The notes beneath the pieces were generated by a model. The model searched no databases and was not told the DNA's origin. It saw nothing but the letters and a program-made list of their open reading frames with translations. 22,249 bases of DNA from Deltaproteobacteria bacterium (lineage in GTDB: Bacteria > Desulfobacterota > Syntrophia > Syntrophales > UBA5619): assembly GCA_026388345.1 (NCBI GenBank), contig JAPLJY010000126.1, positions 1 through 22,249 of the forward strand, given 5' to 3'. This document shows, piece after piece, positions 7,638-15,861 of the stretch. Position 1 is the first letter of the stretch. Every line of letters begins with the position of its first letter. Made by a program: the position numbers and the translations under genes.

Positions 7638-8342
7638 CTATAAGCCGAGGTATGCTGTTTTGATATGCTCATTCACCAGCAGTTCGCGACCCGTGCCGTG
7701 CATGGTAATACGGCCGTTCTCGAGTATGAAGCCTTCGTCTGCCATCTCCAGGGAGCGCTGGACATTCTGTTCCACCAATAAAACGGTAATCCCCCGGGAG
7801 TTGATCTCCTTGATGATCTCGAAAATCTGGCTCACCAGCAGGGGCGCCAGGCCCAGAGAAGGCTCGTCCAGAAGAAGGAGCTTCGGCCTCAACATCAACC
7901 CTCTGCCGATGGCGAGCATCTGCTGTTCGCCGCCGCTCAGGGTGTTGGCCATCTGGCTCTGCCTCTCCCCCAGAACCGGAAACAGGTCGAAAACCTCGCG
8001 GAGGGTTTCCTCCCTCTTCGCCTTTGCCTCCGGCAGGACCGAACCGATCCGGAGATTCTCCAGCACGGTCATCATCGGGAAGAGCTGGCGGCCTTCGGGG
8101 ACGTGGGCCACGCCCAGCTCGGCAACGTGGTGGGCCGCCAGGCCAGTGGTCACGTGGCGCCGGATCTGAATCTCCCCGGAACGGGACACCAGAAGGTTGG
8201 AAATGGCCTTCAGGAGGGTCGATTTACCGGCGCCATTGGAACCAATAATGGTGACGAGTTTCTTTTCAGGCACATCGAAGGAGACATCCCACAGGGCCTG
8301 TGCATCCCCATAAAAAATATTGAGACACTTAACACTTAGCAT
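7638..8342 (-). CDS. livF: Branched-chain-type ABC transporter ATPase LivF
   Basis: A 234-aa ATP-binding subunit. Walker A is GSNGAGKS (residues 34-41), the signature is LSGGEQQMLAIGR, Walker B is LLLLDEPSLGLAP, and the switch His is replaced by the usual LivF LLVEQN region. It hydrolyses ATP at the inner membrane as a heterodimer with LivG. The ATG overlaps the end of livG by 14 nt, indicating translational coupling; AGGAG lies just upstream. All motifs are intact. Confidence 0.95.
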   Translation of the reverse strand: MLSVKCLNIFYGDAQALWDVSFDVPEKKLVTIIGSNGAGKSTLLKAISNLLVSRSGEIQIRRHVTTGLAAHHVAELGVAHVPEGRQLFPMMTVLENLRIGSVLPEAKAKREETLREVFDLFPVLGERQSQMANTLSGGEQQMLAIGRGLMLRPKLLLLDEPSLGLAPLLVSQIFEIIKEINSRGITVLLVEQNVQRSLEMADEGFILENGRITMHGTGRELLVNEHIKTAYLGL

Positions 8343-9051
8343 AGTCCGCTCCTAAATAGGCCTGTATGACCCCCTGATCGTTGCAAACCGCCTCGGGCAT
8401 ACCTTCCATAATCTTCTCCCCATAATTGATCACAACAATGCGATCAGAGATGGACATAATCGCCTTCATGACATGCTCAATTACCACCAGGGTAATTCCC
8501 TTTTCTCTGATCTTCATGATCAGCTTCACGGCATCGGCAATCTCTTTGGAATTCAAACCGGCCATGGTCTCATCGAGGAGCAGCAGCTCCGGTTGCGTCG
8601 CCAAGGCCCGGGAGACCTCCAAACGCTTGCGCATTCCCAGGGTGAGGTTCCCCGCCAACATGTCCTTGCAGGCAAGCTGACCGGTAAATTCGAGAATCTC
8701 CAGGGCAAGTTCTTTTGCCTTTTTGGCGTTCCCGATCTTGGCGAAGGCGCCCACCATGACGTTTTCCAGGACCGTCAACTGCACCAGTGGTTTGACGATC
8801 TGGAAGGTCCGCGTCAGCCCGAGACGGCAAGCATCGGGCGGTGTCACATGGGTCATGTCTTTTCCATTGAAAAGGACCGTCCCGGCCGTCGGCGTGTAGT
8901 AACCTGTCAGCAGATGAAAAATCGTCGTCTTCCCGGCGCCGTTGGGCCCGATCAATCCCAGGATCTCTCCCTTCTGAACGGTGAAATCCACTCCCTTCAC
9001 AGCTACAAGGCCTGCAAAAGCTTTGGTCAATCCATTCACTTCGAGCAGCAT
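8329..9051 (-). CDS. livG: Branched-chain-type ABC transporter ATPase LivG
   Basis: A 240-aa ATPase. Walker A is GPNGAGKT (residues 35-42), Walker B LLLLDE, followed by TMAGLN, and the H-loop region VVIEHVMKA is present. The signature loop reads LTLGMRKRLEVSRAL rather than the common LSYGQQRRLE; the key Gly is kept, but the Ser and Gln positions are changed. The rest is ordinary, including the LivG-specific TRTFQIVKPL segment. It pairs with LivF to drive uptake. It starts 15 nt after the livM stop and overlaps livF. Confidence 0.94.
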   Translation of the reverse strand: MLLEVNGLTKAFAGLVAVKGVDFTVQKGEILGLIGPNGAGKTTIFHLLTGYYTPTAGTVLFNGKDMTHVTPPDACRLGLTRTFQIVKPLVQLTVLENVMVGAFAKIGNAKKAKELALEILEFTGQLACKDMLAGNLTLGMRKRLEVSRALATQPELLLLDETMAGLNSKEIADAVKLIMKIREKGITLVVIEHVMKAIMSISDRIVVINYGEKIMEGMPEAVCNDQGVIQAYLGADYAKC

Positions 9052-9066
9052 CGACTGAATCCCCCT

Positions 9067-10017
9067 TTATGCATGAAACCACTTGCCGGTGTATTGTTTC
9101 AGACTCCCCACGATCCCCTTGGGCAAAAACAGGATGACGATGACGACCAGCGCACCGTAGATGAGAACACTGGCGTTGGCAAACATGAGCCGGGATCCTT
9201 CATTGACCATGACGACACAGATGGCGCCGGCCAGCGGACCCCAGAAAGTCCCGATCCCGCCCAGGACGACAACGAGCACCATCGCAATCGCGACGTCGCC
9301 GACGGAAAAGACGATATAGGGATCGATATAGGAGGTGTAGTTGGCAAACAGGCTGCCCATCACCCCCGTGAAAAAGGCGCTGATCATGAGGGAGTAAATC
9401 TTATAACGGGTCGTATAGATGCCCAATGCCTCTGCCGCTTCTTCATCGTCGCGGATGGCGATGAAATAGAAGCCCAGCTTTCGTTTGACGACGAAGTTGA
9501 CGACAAGCAGAATGATCGCGGTCACCATCAGCATGAGATAGTAGAAGCTGACCTTTGAATCAACGATCGAATCGATCAGGAGGATCCCCACGGCGCCTTC
9601 GGTCACCTCTTTCCAGTGCAGGACGATGAGCCGCAGGACCTCGGAAAAGGCCAGGATCGAGAGGGAAAAGTAAGGGCCTCGCAACCTGAAGCAGATCGCG
9701 CCGATCGGGATGGCAATGAGCGAGGCGGCGATCCCGGCGTAGAGGAGGCCCATCCAGAGGGAAACCCCCAGTTTGGTATGGAGGAGCAACGAGACGTAGG
9801 CACCCGTTCCGAAGAAAGCGCTGTGACCGAAGGAGACCTGTCCCGTATATCCGCCCAGGAGATTCCAACTCGAACCCAGGGCCGTCCAGAGCAAGATGAG
9901 TATGGCCAGATGGAGGTAATACTCATTTCGGAGCACGAGCGGCAAGACCAGGGCAACCGAAGCAAGCAACACCGCAGGTAACTGACGGTTTTTCAATATG
10001 TCGTTCCATTTTGTCAT
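9067..10017 (-). CDS. livM: Branched-chain-type ABC transporter permease LivM
   Basis: A 316-aa inner-membrane permease. It has many hydrophobic helices and the family landmark SSWNLLGGYTGQVSFGHSAF (residues ~50-70), a DDEEAAEALGI coupling loop for the ATPases, and VVVLGGIGTFWGPLAGA near the end. The ATG at 10017 is favoured because GAGG lies 6 nt before it. An in-frame ATG at 10029 gives four more residues, but its ribosome site is too close. It begins a few nt after the livH stop. It forms the translocation path with LivH. Confidence 0.93.
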   Translation of the reverse strand: MTKWNDILKNRQLPAVLLASVALVLPLVLRNEYYLHLAILILLWTALGSSWNLLGGYTGQVSFGHSAFFGTGAYVSLLLHTKLGVSLWMGLLYAGIAASLIAIPIGAICFRLRGPYFSLSILAFSEVLRLIVLHWKEVTEGAVGILLIDSIVDSKVSFYYLMLMVTAIILLVVNFVVKRKLGFYFIAIRDDEEAAEALGIYTTRYKIYSLMISAFFTGVMGSLFANYTSYIDPYIVFSVGDVAIAMVLVVVLGGIGTFWGPLAGAICVVMVNEGSRLMFANASVLIYGALVVIVILFLPKGIVGSLKQYTGKWFHA

Positions 10018-10034
10018 AGCAGACCTCATTGCCT

Positions 10035-10913
10035 CTAAAATCTCGACTTACCGACCAGTCCGGACGGCCTGAAGATCAATACCAATACGAAGATGACAAA
10101 CCCGAGCACATCCTTCAAGGCCATGGAAATATAGGAGGCTCCCATCTGCTCGACCACACCCAGCGTCACGCCGCCCACCAAGGCGCCGAGAGCGCTTCCC
10201 ATCCCCCCGAGGACCGTGACGATGAAGGCTTTGAGGGTAAAGAGTTCGCCGATCGCCGGGAATACGTAGAAGATGGGCATGAAGAGCGTTCCCGCCGCGC
10301 CGACCAAAGCGGCCCCGACGCCGAAGGTGATGATCATGATCCGGTCCGTGTTGATCCCCATGAGACGCGCGGAATCAATGTTCTGGGCAACGGCCCGAAT
10401 CGAGCAGCCCGTATCGGTCTTCATGATGAAGAGGTACAGGATCCCGGTGATGCCGAAGCAAATGAGAAAATCCCAGAGAAGCGGAAGGCTGACCGATATT
10501 TTCCCGATACTGGCGGTTGCATTCGAGTAGGTGGTCAATACGGTGAAATAGTTCGGTGAAAAAATTAGCAGGGCGGCGTTCGTCAAGACAAGTCCGATCC
10601 CGGCGGTCATCAGAATCTGATTTTCCCCGGGGGCCTTGGCCTTGATGAGAGGCATCAGGAGGAAACGCTGAATCGCAATGCCGATGACGAATAACAGAGG
10701 GACACTCACGACAATGGAGAGGTAAGGATCCACCCCAAATTTTGTAAAGAGGATGTAACTGACGTACATCCCGATCATCAGAAATTCGCCATGGGCCAAG
10801 TTGATAATTCTCATGACGCCGAAGATCAGCGTCATTCCCAGGGCGATCAAGCCATACAGGCCACCCAGGAGCACTCCAGATGTGACTGTTTGAATGAAAA
10901 TCGAAAGATCCAT
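10035..10913 (-). CDS. livH: Branched-chain-type ABC transporter permease LivH
   Basis: A 292-aa membrane protein. The N-terminus, GLYGLIALGMTLIFGVMRIINLAHGEF, is the LivH signature. Central IRAVAQNIDSARLMGIN is the EAA-like loop that contacts the ATPases, and VTVLGGMGSALGALVGG lies near the C-terminus. It should form about eight membrane helices and pairs with LivM. It is the first transporter gene, 120 nt downstream of the ThDP enzyme gene. That gap shows no strong terminator, so the transporter and catabolic genes probably share a transcript. The ribosome site is weak (a G-run 7-8 nt upstream). Confidence 0.94.
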   Translation of the reverse strand: MDLSIFIQTVTSGVLLGGLYGLIALGMTLIFGVMRIINLAHGEFLMIGMYVSYILFTKFGVDPYLSIVVSVPLLFVIGIAIQRFLLMPLIKAKAPGENQILMTAGIGLVLTNAALLIFSPNYFTVLTTYSNATASIGKISVSLPLLWDFLICFGITGILYLFIMKTDTGCSIRAVAQNIDSARLMGINTDRIMIITFGVGAALVGAAGTLFMPIFYVFPAIGELFTLKAFIVTVLGGMGSALGALVGGVTLGVVEQMGASYISMALKDVLGFVIFVLVLIFRPSGLVGKSRF

Positions 10914-11033
10914 AATCTAACCCCCGCTGATATTAAAGTGATGGCTTGTTCAGCAAGTGAATTTCATTACCCAGAGAAATTATCATAATCTTCCTCAGAG
11001 ATGGGATACCATGCTTCTTTGAACCGTCATACG

Positions 11034-12821
11034 CTATTTCCTCAGATTTCGTTTGCCATACGAGGGTTCCGCATAGTCAAAGGGCGGCAGAACCCAAGTC
11101 CCCGTGGAGGGGGCGAATGCCTGTCTGTTGACGGCCACATCGATGACGAAAGGTCCGTTCGAACGGATCGCCTCCTGGAAGACACCCTTGAAATCGCCGG
11201 GTTTTTCGACCCTGGCACCCTTGGCGCCGCAGGCAACGGCCAGGGCCGCGAAATCAGGATTCATCAGCTCGCCCGTCTTATCTTTCTTGAAGCTGGTTAC
11301 GATCTCGCGTCCTGGCCATGCCCCGTTGGCCTGATGACGGATCACGTTAAACCCGTAGTTGTTCCAGATGATCCAAACGGCCGGGATGTCGTACTCTACC
11401 GCCGTGCAGAGGATGTGGGGCGTCATCATGAAGCCCCCGTCCCCGCAAACGGAAACGCAAACCTTGTCGGGCGCGGCCAGTTTTGCCCCCAGCACCCCGC
11501 AGATGCCGAAACCCATGGAGGCGAATCCCCAGGATTGAAGAAATCCGGCGGGCCGGTAGACATCATAAAATTGGAGCAGCCAGTTGTGGTGCTCGCCTAC
11601 GTCCGCAAGCAGGATACCGTCCCTCGGCATGATGGCCCGTATATCCTTGACCAGTCTCTCCGGTTGGATGGGAACGGCGTCGGAGATATATTTGGGCTGG
11701 TTGAACTCCTCCCAGCCTTTTCTCCAAGTGCTGATGCCACTCAGCCACTCCGCATTCCGCCTGGCATTCGGTTTGACCCGGTTTGCCAGCTTGGTCAGCA
11801 GCTCCTTCAGGAAGGTCTTCACATCGCTCAGTATACCGATCGTGGGCGGATAATTTCTGGCCATTTCATCGGGATCGATCTCGACGTGAATGAGCTTTGT
11901 AGGCGGGATATTGAAGGTGTAGCCGGGAATCCAGGAGCTGCTCTGCCGATCATCGAATTTGACCCCGAGAGCCAGAAGAACGTCGCAGGAACGGCATGCC
12001 TCGTTGGCCATATAGCTTCCGTTTCGACCGATCGGCCCCAGGCTGAGCGGATGGTCCGCCGGGATCACGCCTTTGCCGTTTGCCGTGGTCGCCACGGGGA
12101 TATTGAGAAGCTCCGCCAGCTTGATCAGTTCGGCGGAGGCTTCGGAAATGACGGCCCCATGACCGGCAATGATGCAAGGCTTGTCCGTGCTCAGCAGCAG
12201 TTCCATGGCCTTTTCAATGAGTTCCCCCCCCCCCGTGCTGCGCGAGGAAATCCCGTCCCGCCAGAGAGACGGTTCCGGAACTTCTACATCCGCCTCCTCC
12301 GCAAAGCAGTTCAACGGCACATCGATGTGAACGGGTCCCGTCCTGCCCGTCATCATCGTCTTGAAGGCCTGACGCATCATCAGGGGTATCTGGTCCACAC
12401 GGGTGGCCTGATAGCTTCTCTTGACATAGGGACGAACGACATTGGGAAATTCCGCCTGATAGTGACGGCCCGTCTCCTGAAAAGGAGATCTGCCGAATTG
12501 GGATGTCGGCACGTTTCCCGTAATGGCCAAAAAGGCCGAAGAATCCATCATGGCCGAAGCCAGGGCCGTAGGAAGGTTCGTCGAACCTGGTCCGCAGGAT
12601 GTGAACGTCGCTACCGGTTTATGGGCCACCCGGAAGTAGGCGTCCGCCATATGGCCCGCCGCCTGCTCATGTCTCACCGTCATTAGCTTAATCTTATCCT
12701 GTCGATCATAAAAGGCATCAAGGAATCCGATGTCCCCATGGCCGCAAAGACCAAAAAGGTACGGAACCTTTTCTTTGATTAAGTATTCTGCGATAATATC
12801 CGCCCCTCTCATTTTCGTCAT
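11034..12821 (-). CDS. Thiamine diphosphate-dependent enzyme (acetolactate synthase/decarboxylase superfamily)
   Basis: A 595-aa protein with the three domains of the pyruvate oxidase/ALS superfamily. Glu52 (RHEQAAGHMAD) is the glutamate that activates ThDP. The middle domain is ordinary. The ThDP-Mg motif runs from GDGG (about residue 460) to NN (487-488). It is long enough for acetolactate synthase, benzoylformate decarboxylase, oxalyl-CoA decarboxylase, 2-hydroxyacyl-CoA lyase or sulfoacetaldehyde acetyltransferase. I see no motif that picks one. No small regulatory subunit gene is adjacent, which argues against biosynthetic ALS. The ATG at 12821 follows AAGGAGG by 9 nt; upstream in-frame ATGs lack such a site. 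It lies 32 nt after the TIM-barrel gene and probably supplies an aldehyde or acyl intermediate for the operon. Confidence 0.88.
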   Translation of the reverse strand: MTKMRGADIIAEYLIKEKVPYLFGLCGHGDIGFLDAFYDRQDKIKLMTVRHEQAAGHMADAYFRVAHKPVATFTSCGPGSTNLPTALASAMMDSSAFLAITGNVPTSQFGRSPFQETGRHYQAEFPNVVRPYVKRSYQATRVDQIPLMMRQAFKTMMTGRTGPVHIDVPLNCFAEEADVEVPEPSLWRDGISSRSTGGGELIEKAMELLLSTDKPCIIAGHGAVISEASAELIKLAELLNIPVATTANGKGVIPADHPLSLGPIGRNGSYMANEACRSCDVLLALGVKFDDRQSSSWIPGYTFNIPPTKLIHVEIDPDEMARNYPPTIGILSDVKTFLKELLTKLANRVKPNARRNAEWLSGISTWRKGWEEFNQPKYISDAVPIQPERLVKDIRAIMPRDGILLADVGEHHNWLLQFYDVYRPAGFLQSWGFASMGFGICGVLGAKLAAPDKVCVSVCGDGGFMMTPHILCTAVEYDIPAVWIIWNNYGFNVIRHQANGAWPGREIVTSFKKDKTGELMNPDFAALAVACGAKGARVEKPGDFKGVFQEAIRSNGPFVIDVAVNRQAFAPSTGTWVLPPFDYAEPSYGKRNLRK

Positions 12822-12853
12822 CGTACATCTCCTCCTTGAAAGAATTTTTATAT

Positions 12854-13678
12854 TCAGATGTGCCATCCAAGACGGGTCAGTTTTTCCACTGAGTCGATGA
12901 TGGACACCCTGGGCTCATTCGGCATCGTGGTCTCCAGGATCGAAATGCCCTGGTAGTCGATCTCTCTGATTTTCGCTGCTATAGAAATGAAATCGATCTT
13001 CCCTTCTCCGATACCCGAATGGGTCCAGTTCCTCATATCCGTATCGGACAGGTGGACGTGGACGAGATCCTCCTTGATCTTGTCAAAGGCCGGAACGATC
13101 GGTTCGACAACGGAGGCGTTGGCGACGTCGAAGACGACCTTCATATGGCTGCTGCGGACCTGATCGAGCACAAAGCGCATCCTGTCCACCGTGTCGATAA
13201 ACAGGGAGGGACCGTTCTCCAAGCCGAAAATGACGTTCATCTTTTCGGCATGCTCCACGCAGCGCAGGACCCCCTCTTTGGCAAATTTCTCCCACACGAC
13301 CTCCACCGGGTAGGCGATCAGCGGATGGCGCTTGCCGATGATCACCACGATGAGCTTGGCCCCCAGATCATGGGCCAACGTAATCTGGTCGATGATCTGC
13401 CGGACGCTCTCCTCTCTCGTGCCGGGGTTGGGGCTGGCCATGTTGAGATCCAGATAGGTCGGATTGATCGCGACCAGCTCCAGGCCGAGGTTTTCGATTT
13501 GATTACGCAAGGCTTTCCGCTGATTCTGATCGAAGGCCGGCGGCCAGATATGGGGCGGCGCCGTCATGAGTTCGATGTAGCGAAATCCCAGTTCCTTGAG
13601 TTCCTTGAGCGTAGAATCCAGCGTGTAGTTTAAAATGTATGCGTATTGAGCCGTCCCGAGCTTCAATGGTTTCTCCAC
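12854..13678 (-). CDS. TIM-barrel sugar-phosphate isomerase/epimerase-like protein
   Basis: A 274-aa xylose-isomerase-like (AP endonuclease 2 fold) protein. It starts KLGTAQYAYIL and has ELMTAPP, VAINPTYLDL and VVIIGKRH strands. Candidate metal ligands are Glu in FGLENGPS, Asp in VVFDVANA, His in VHVHLSD and Glu in SILETTM, the family pattern. Relatives include IolE dehydratase, hydroxypyruvate isomerase, tagatose epimerase and 3-dehydroshikimate dehydratase, so an isomerase or dehydratase on a hydroxy-keto compound is likely. The start is probably GTG at 13678 with AAGGAG 8 nt upstream. An ATG at 13714 would add 12 residues but has no ribosome site. It precedes the ThDP enzyme gene by 32 nt. 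Confidence 0.82.
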   Translation of the reverse strand: MEKPLKLGTAQYAYILNYTLDSTLKELKELGFRYIELMTAPPHIWPPAFDQNQRKALRNQIENLGLELVAINPTYLDLNMASPNPGTREESVRQIIDQITLAHDLGAKLIVVIIGKRHPLIAYPVEVVWEKFAKEGVLRCVEHAEKMNVIFGLENGPSLFIDTVDRMRFVLDQVRSSHMKVVFDVANASVVEPIVPAFDKIKEDLVHVHLSDTDMRNWTHSGIGEGKIDFISIAAKIREIDYQGISILETTMPNEPRVSIIDSVEKLTRLGWHI

Positions 13679-13773
13679 TTTCTTATCTCCTTCGTTAGGC
13701 ATGGCCATTCTCATCGTTATAGGACAGGCGTGTTTCTCTGATCACGCTATCCTGAATAGCCTTTCTCAAATGG

Positions 13774-13849
13774 CCTGGGAGATCACGCCTTCGCCGAAAG
13801 CCTCCCAGGTCGAGGGGATCGGGCGTTCTTCGAACGGAAATGCCGTTCG
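13774..13849 (-). other. Two hairpins in the operon gap between ene-reductase and TIM-barrel genes
   Basis: CCTGGGAG (13774-13781) pairs with CTCCCAGG (13802-13809) across a 20-nt loop. CGAACGG (13831-13837) pairs with CCGTTCG (13843-13849) across 5 nt. Neither has a T-run on the - strand. They may mark RNA processing or stability control in the roughly 210-nt gap between the two coding regions. Confidence 0.35.
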
Positions 13850-13889
13850 TTTTACAGTGCAGATTGATAGGATTCAGGATTCCCATCTT

Positions 13890-15830
13890 TTATATTTTGT
13901 GGGCGGCCATGGCCCCTTCTTCTGTGGCTTCTTTGATCGTGCGGGGGAAATTGCAATCCCCGACCAGATATAATTCGGCGGCAAACCCGGCGGCCTTGAG
14001 CTCTTCGGCAAGGTCGTTGTTGTTTCTCATACCCGCAGCCAACACGATATTTTTCACCCGAAGTTCGTCATACTTTCCCTCTCTCTGGATGATGATCGAA
14101 TCGTCCTTGATCTCCTCAACAGTCGTTTTGAGCTTGACCTCGATATTGGGACTGCTGTTTACGGAATTACGTGCAAACAGGCCAGTCCGCAACCCGACAT
14201 TCCCGCCCAGCTTGTCAGTGGGTTCGATGATGATGATCGGTGTGATCCCTTCTTCCTCCAGAAACAGTGCGGTTTCCATCCCAACCAATCCAGCCCCGAT
14301 CAGAACAGTCGGTCCTCTCTTCAGAATGGTTTTCCCGGAAAGTACATCGATTGCCGTGCATACATGGTTTTTGTCCGCACCCGGGGTAAAAGGAACGGCA
14401 GGCTCTGCACCCGTTGCGATGATCACGGCATCAGGGTTGATTCGCTTGATCAAGTCAGCCGTAACGGCCGTCCCCATTCGGATCTCAACGTCCGATTTCC
14501 TCAGTTGGCCTTCCAGATAATTGATGATCCCCAAAAATTCCTTCTTATGATGGGGTCTGGAGGCATAGTTGATCTGTCCGCCCATCTGATCGCTCTTCTC
14601 GCACAGGATCACCTTGTGCCCGCGCAGAGAGGCCACCCGCGCCGCTTCCATGCCGGCGGGACCCGTCCCCACAACCAGGACTTTCTTGGTTTTTGGTGCC
14701 GGCTTGATCCTCAATTCGCTCTCCCTCCCGGCCTCCGGATTGATGGCGCAGGTAATCGGGAGATTGGTCGCCAGCTGGTCGGAGCAACTCATACAGGCCG
14801 GACAGATGCGGATATCGTCGACTCGTCCTTCCAGCGCCTTCATCGGCCAGTAGGGATCAGCGTGTAACGCCCGCCCCAGTGAAATGAAGTCCGCCTTGCC
14901 CGCTGCCAGGATCTCCTCGGCCAGGTCGGGATGATTGATTCTGCCCACGATCGAAACCGGAATCTTCACCTTCTGTTTGATCTTCCAACCGTCCTCCACG
15001 AGACAGCCTCGAGGAAAGGCCATCGACTGGGCAATCCAGCCCACCGACTCGTAGATCCCGGCGGAAACATCAATCAGATCGATGCCCGCCTTCTCCAGGG
15101 CGATCGAGAACCGGATGGAATCTTCGATGGTCAGTCCACCTTCCAGCTTTTCTTCACCGCTCATCCGATAGGCAATGGGCACCTTGTCCCCCACGACGCT
15201 GCGGATCTTGTCCAGGACCTCCAGGGGGAAACGCATGCGGTTCTCGAAAGAGCCGCCATACTGATCGCTTCGCCTGTTGCTGAAAGGGGACAGGAACTGA
15301 CCAATCATGTAACCGTGGGCGCCGTGGATCATCATGACGTCGAATCCCGCCTCTACAGCCCGGCGGGCGGCCTCTCCGTACATCTCGATCTGGTCCTGAA
15401 TCTCCACCAGCGTTAATGACCTCGGCATGTCCCCACCTGCCAAGGTCTTGCAGGGCACGCTTGAAGGGGCGATCGGCTGCCTGCCGGTAATGTACGACGA
15501 CGCCTCCCGACCTGCCGAGTAGAGATGGGCCGCGATCATGGCGCCGTGCTTATGGACCGCGCCAACCATCCGCTTTAGCCCCGGAATCATTCTGTCGTTG
15601 TGGATCCCCAACTGTCTTATATGTCCTCGGCCCACAGGGTCCACATAGATCGACTCTACGTTGATTAGGCCTACGCCGCCTTTGGCCCGTTCCTCCACGT
15701 AGTCGATATACCGTTGTGTGACCGAACCATCGGTGTTTGCATAATTTCTTTCGCAAGGGGCGCTGATGAGACGATTTTTAAGTGTGATCCCTCTTAGGGT
15801 GTACGGCTCAAAAAGACACTTGTAGCGCAT
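13890..15830 (-). CDS. Fe-S flavin ene-reductase (2,4-dienoyl-CoA reductase / enoate reductase family)
   Basis: A 646-aa, three-part protein. Residues 1-335 form an Old Yellow Enzyme FMN barrel (FEPYTLRGITLKNRL; HGAHGYMIGQFLSPFSNRR; SLGRALHADP). A 4Fe-4S site follows at C343, C346, C349 and C361. A FAD/NAD(P)H module then starts with VLVVGTGPAGMEAA (about 384-397), with a second nucleotide motif in VLIGAGLVGMETALF. Such enzymes pass electrons from NAD(P)H through FAD, Fe-S and FMN to reduce an activated C=C bond; trimethylamine dehydrogenase is a relative with another reaction. AAGGAAG lies 7 nt before the ATG. It follows the aldehyde dehydrogenase gene by about 30 nt. It probably reduces an enoate or dienoyl intermediate in the cytoplasm. 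Confidence 0.92.
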   Translation of the reverse strand: MRYKCLFEPYTLRGITLKNRLISAPCERNYANTDGSVTQRYIDYVEERAKGGVGLINVESIYVDPVGRGHIRQLGIHNDRMIPGLKRMVGAVHKHGAMIAAHLYSAGREASSYITGRQPIAPSSVPCKTLAGGDMPRSLTLVEIQDQIEMYGEAARRAVEAGFDVMMIHGAHGYMIGQFLSPFSNRRSDQYGGSFENRMRFPLEVLDKIRSVVGDKVPIAYRMSGEEKLEGGLTIEDSIRFSIALEKAGIDLIDVSAGIYESVGWIAQSMAFPRGCLVEDGWKIKQKVKIPVSIVGRINHPDLAEEILAAGKADFISLGRALHADPYWPMKALEGRVDDIRICPACMSCSDQLATNLPITCAINPEAGRESELRIKPAPKTKKVLVVGTGPAGMEAARVASLRGHKVILCEKSDQMGGQINYASRPHHKKEFLGIINYLEGQLRKSDVEIRMGTAVTADLIKRINPDAVIIATGAEPAVPFTPGADKNHVCTAIDVLSGKTILKRGPTVLIGAGLVGMETALFLEEEGITPIIIIEPTDKLGGNVGLRTGLFARNSVNSSPNIEVKLKTTVEEIKDDSIIIQREGKYDELRVKNIVLAAGMRNNNDLAEELKAAGFAAELYLVGDCNFPRTIKEATEEGAMAAHKI

Positions 15831-15861
15831 ATCTCATCTTCCTTCCAGGTTACAATCCATT

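Noticed and set aside
11034..12821. Sulfoacetaldehyde acetyltransferase (Xsc) as the name for the ThDP enzyme, because the neighbouring dehydrogenase looks SauS-like
   Set aside because: The N-terminal sequence does not match the Xsc sequence I recall. No phosphotransacetylase, taurine transaminase or sulfite exporter gene is nearby. The general family call is safer.
11034..12821. Biosynthetic acetolactate synthase IlvB
   Set aside because: No small subunit ilvN/ilvH or ilvC follows, and the gene sits among catabolic and transport genes.
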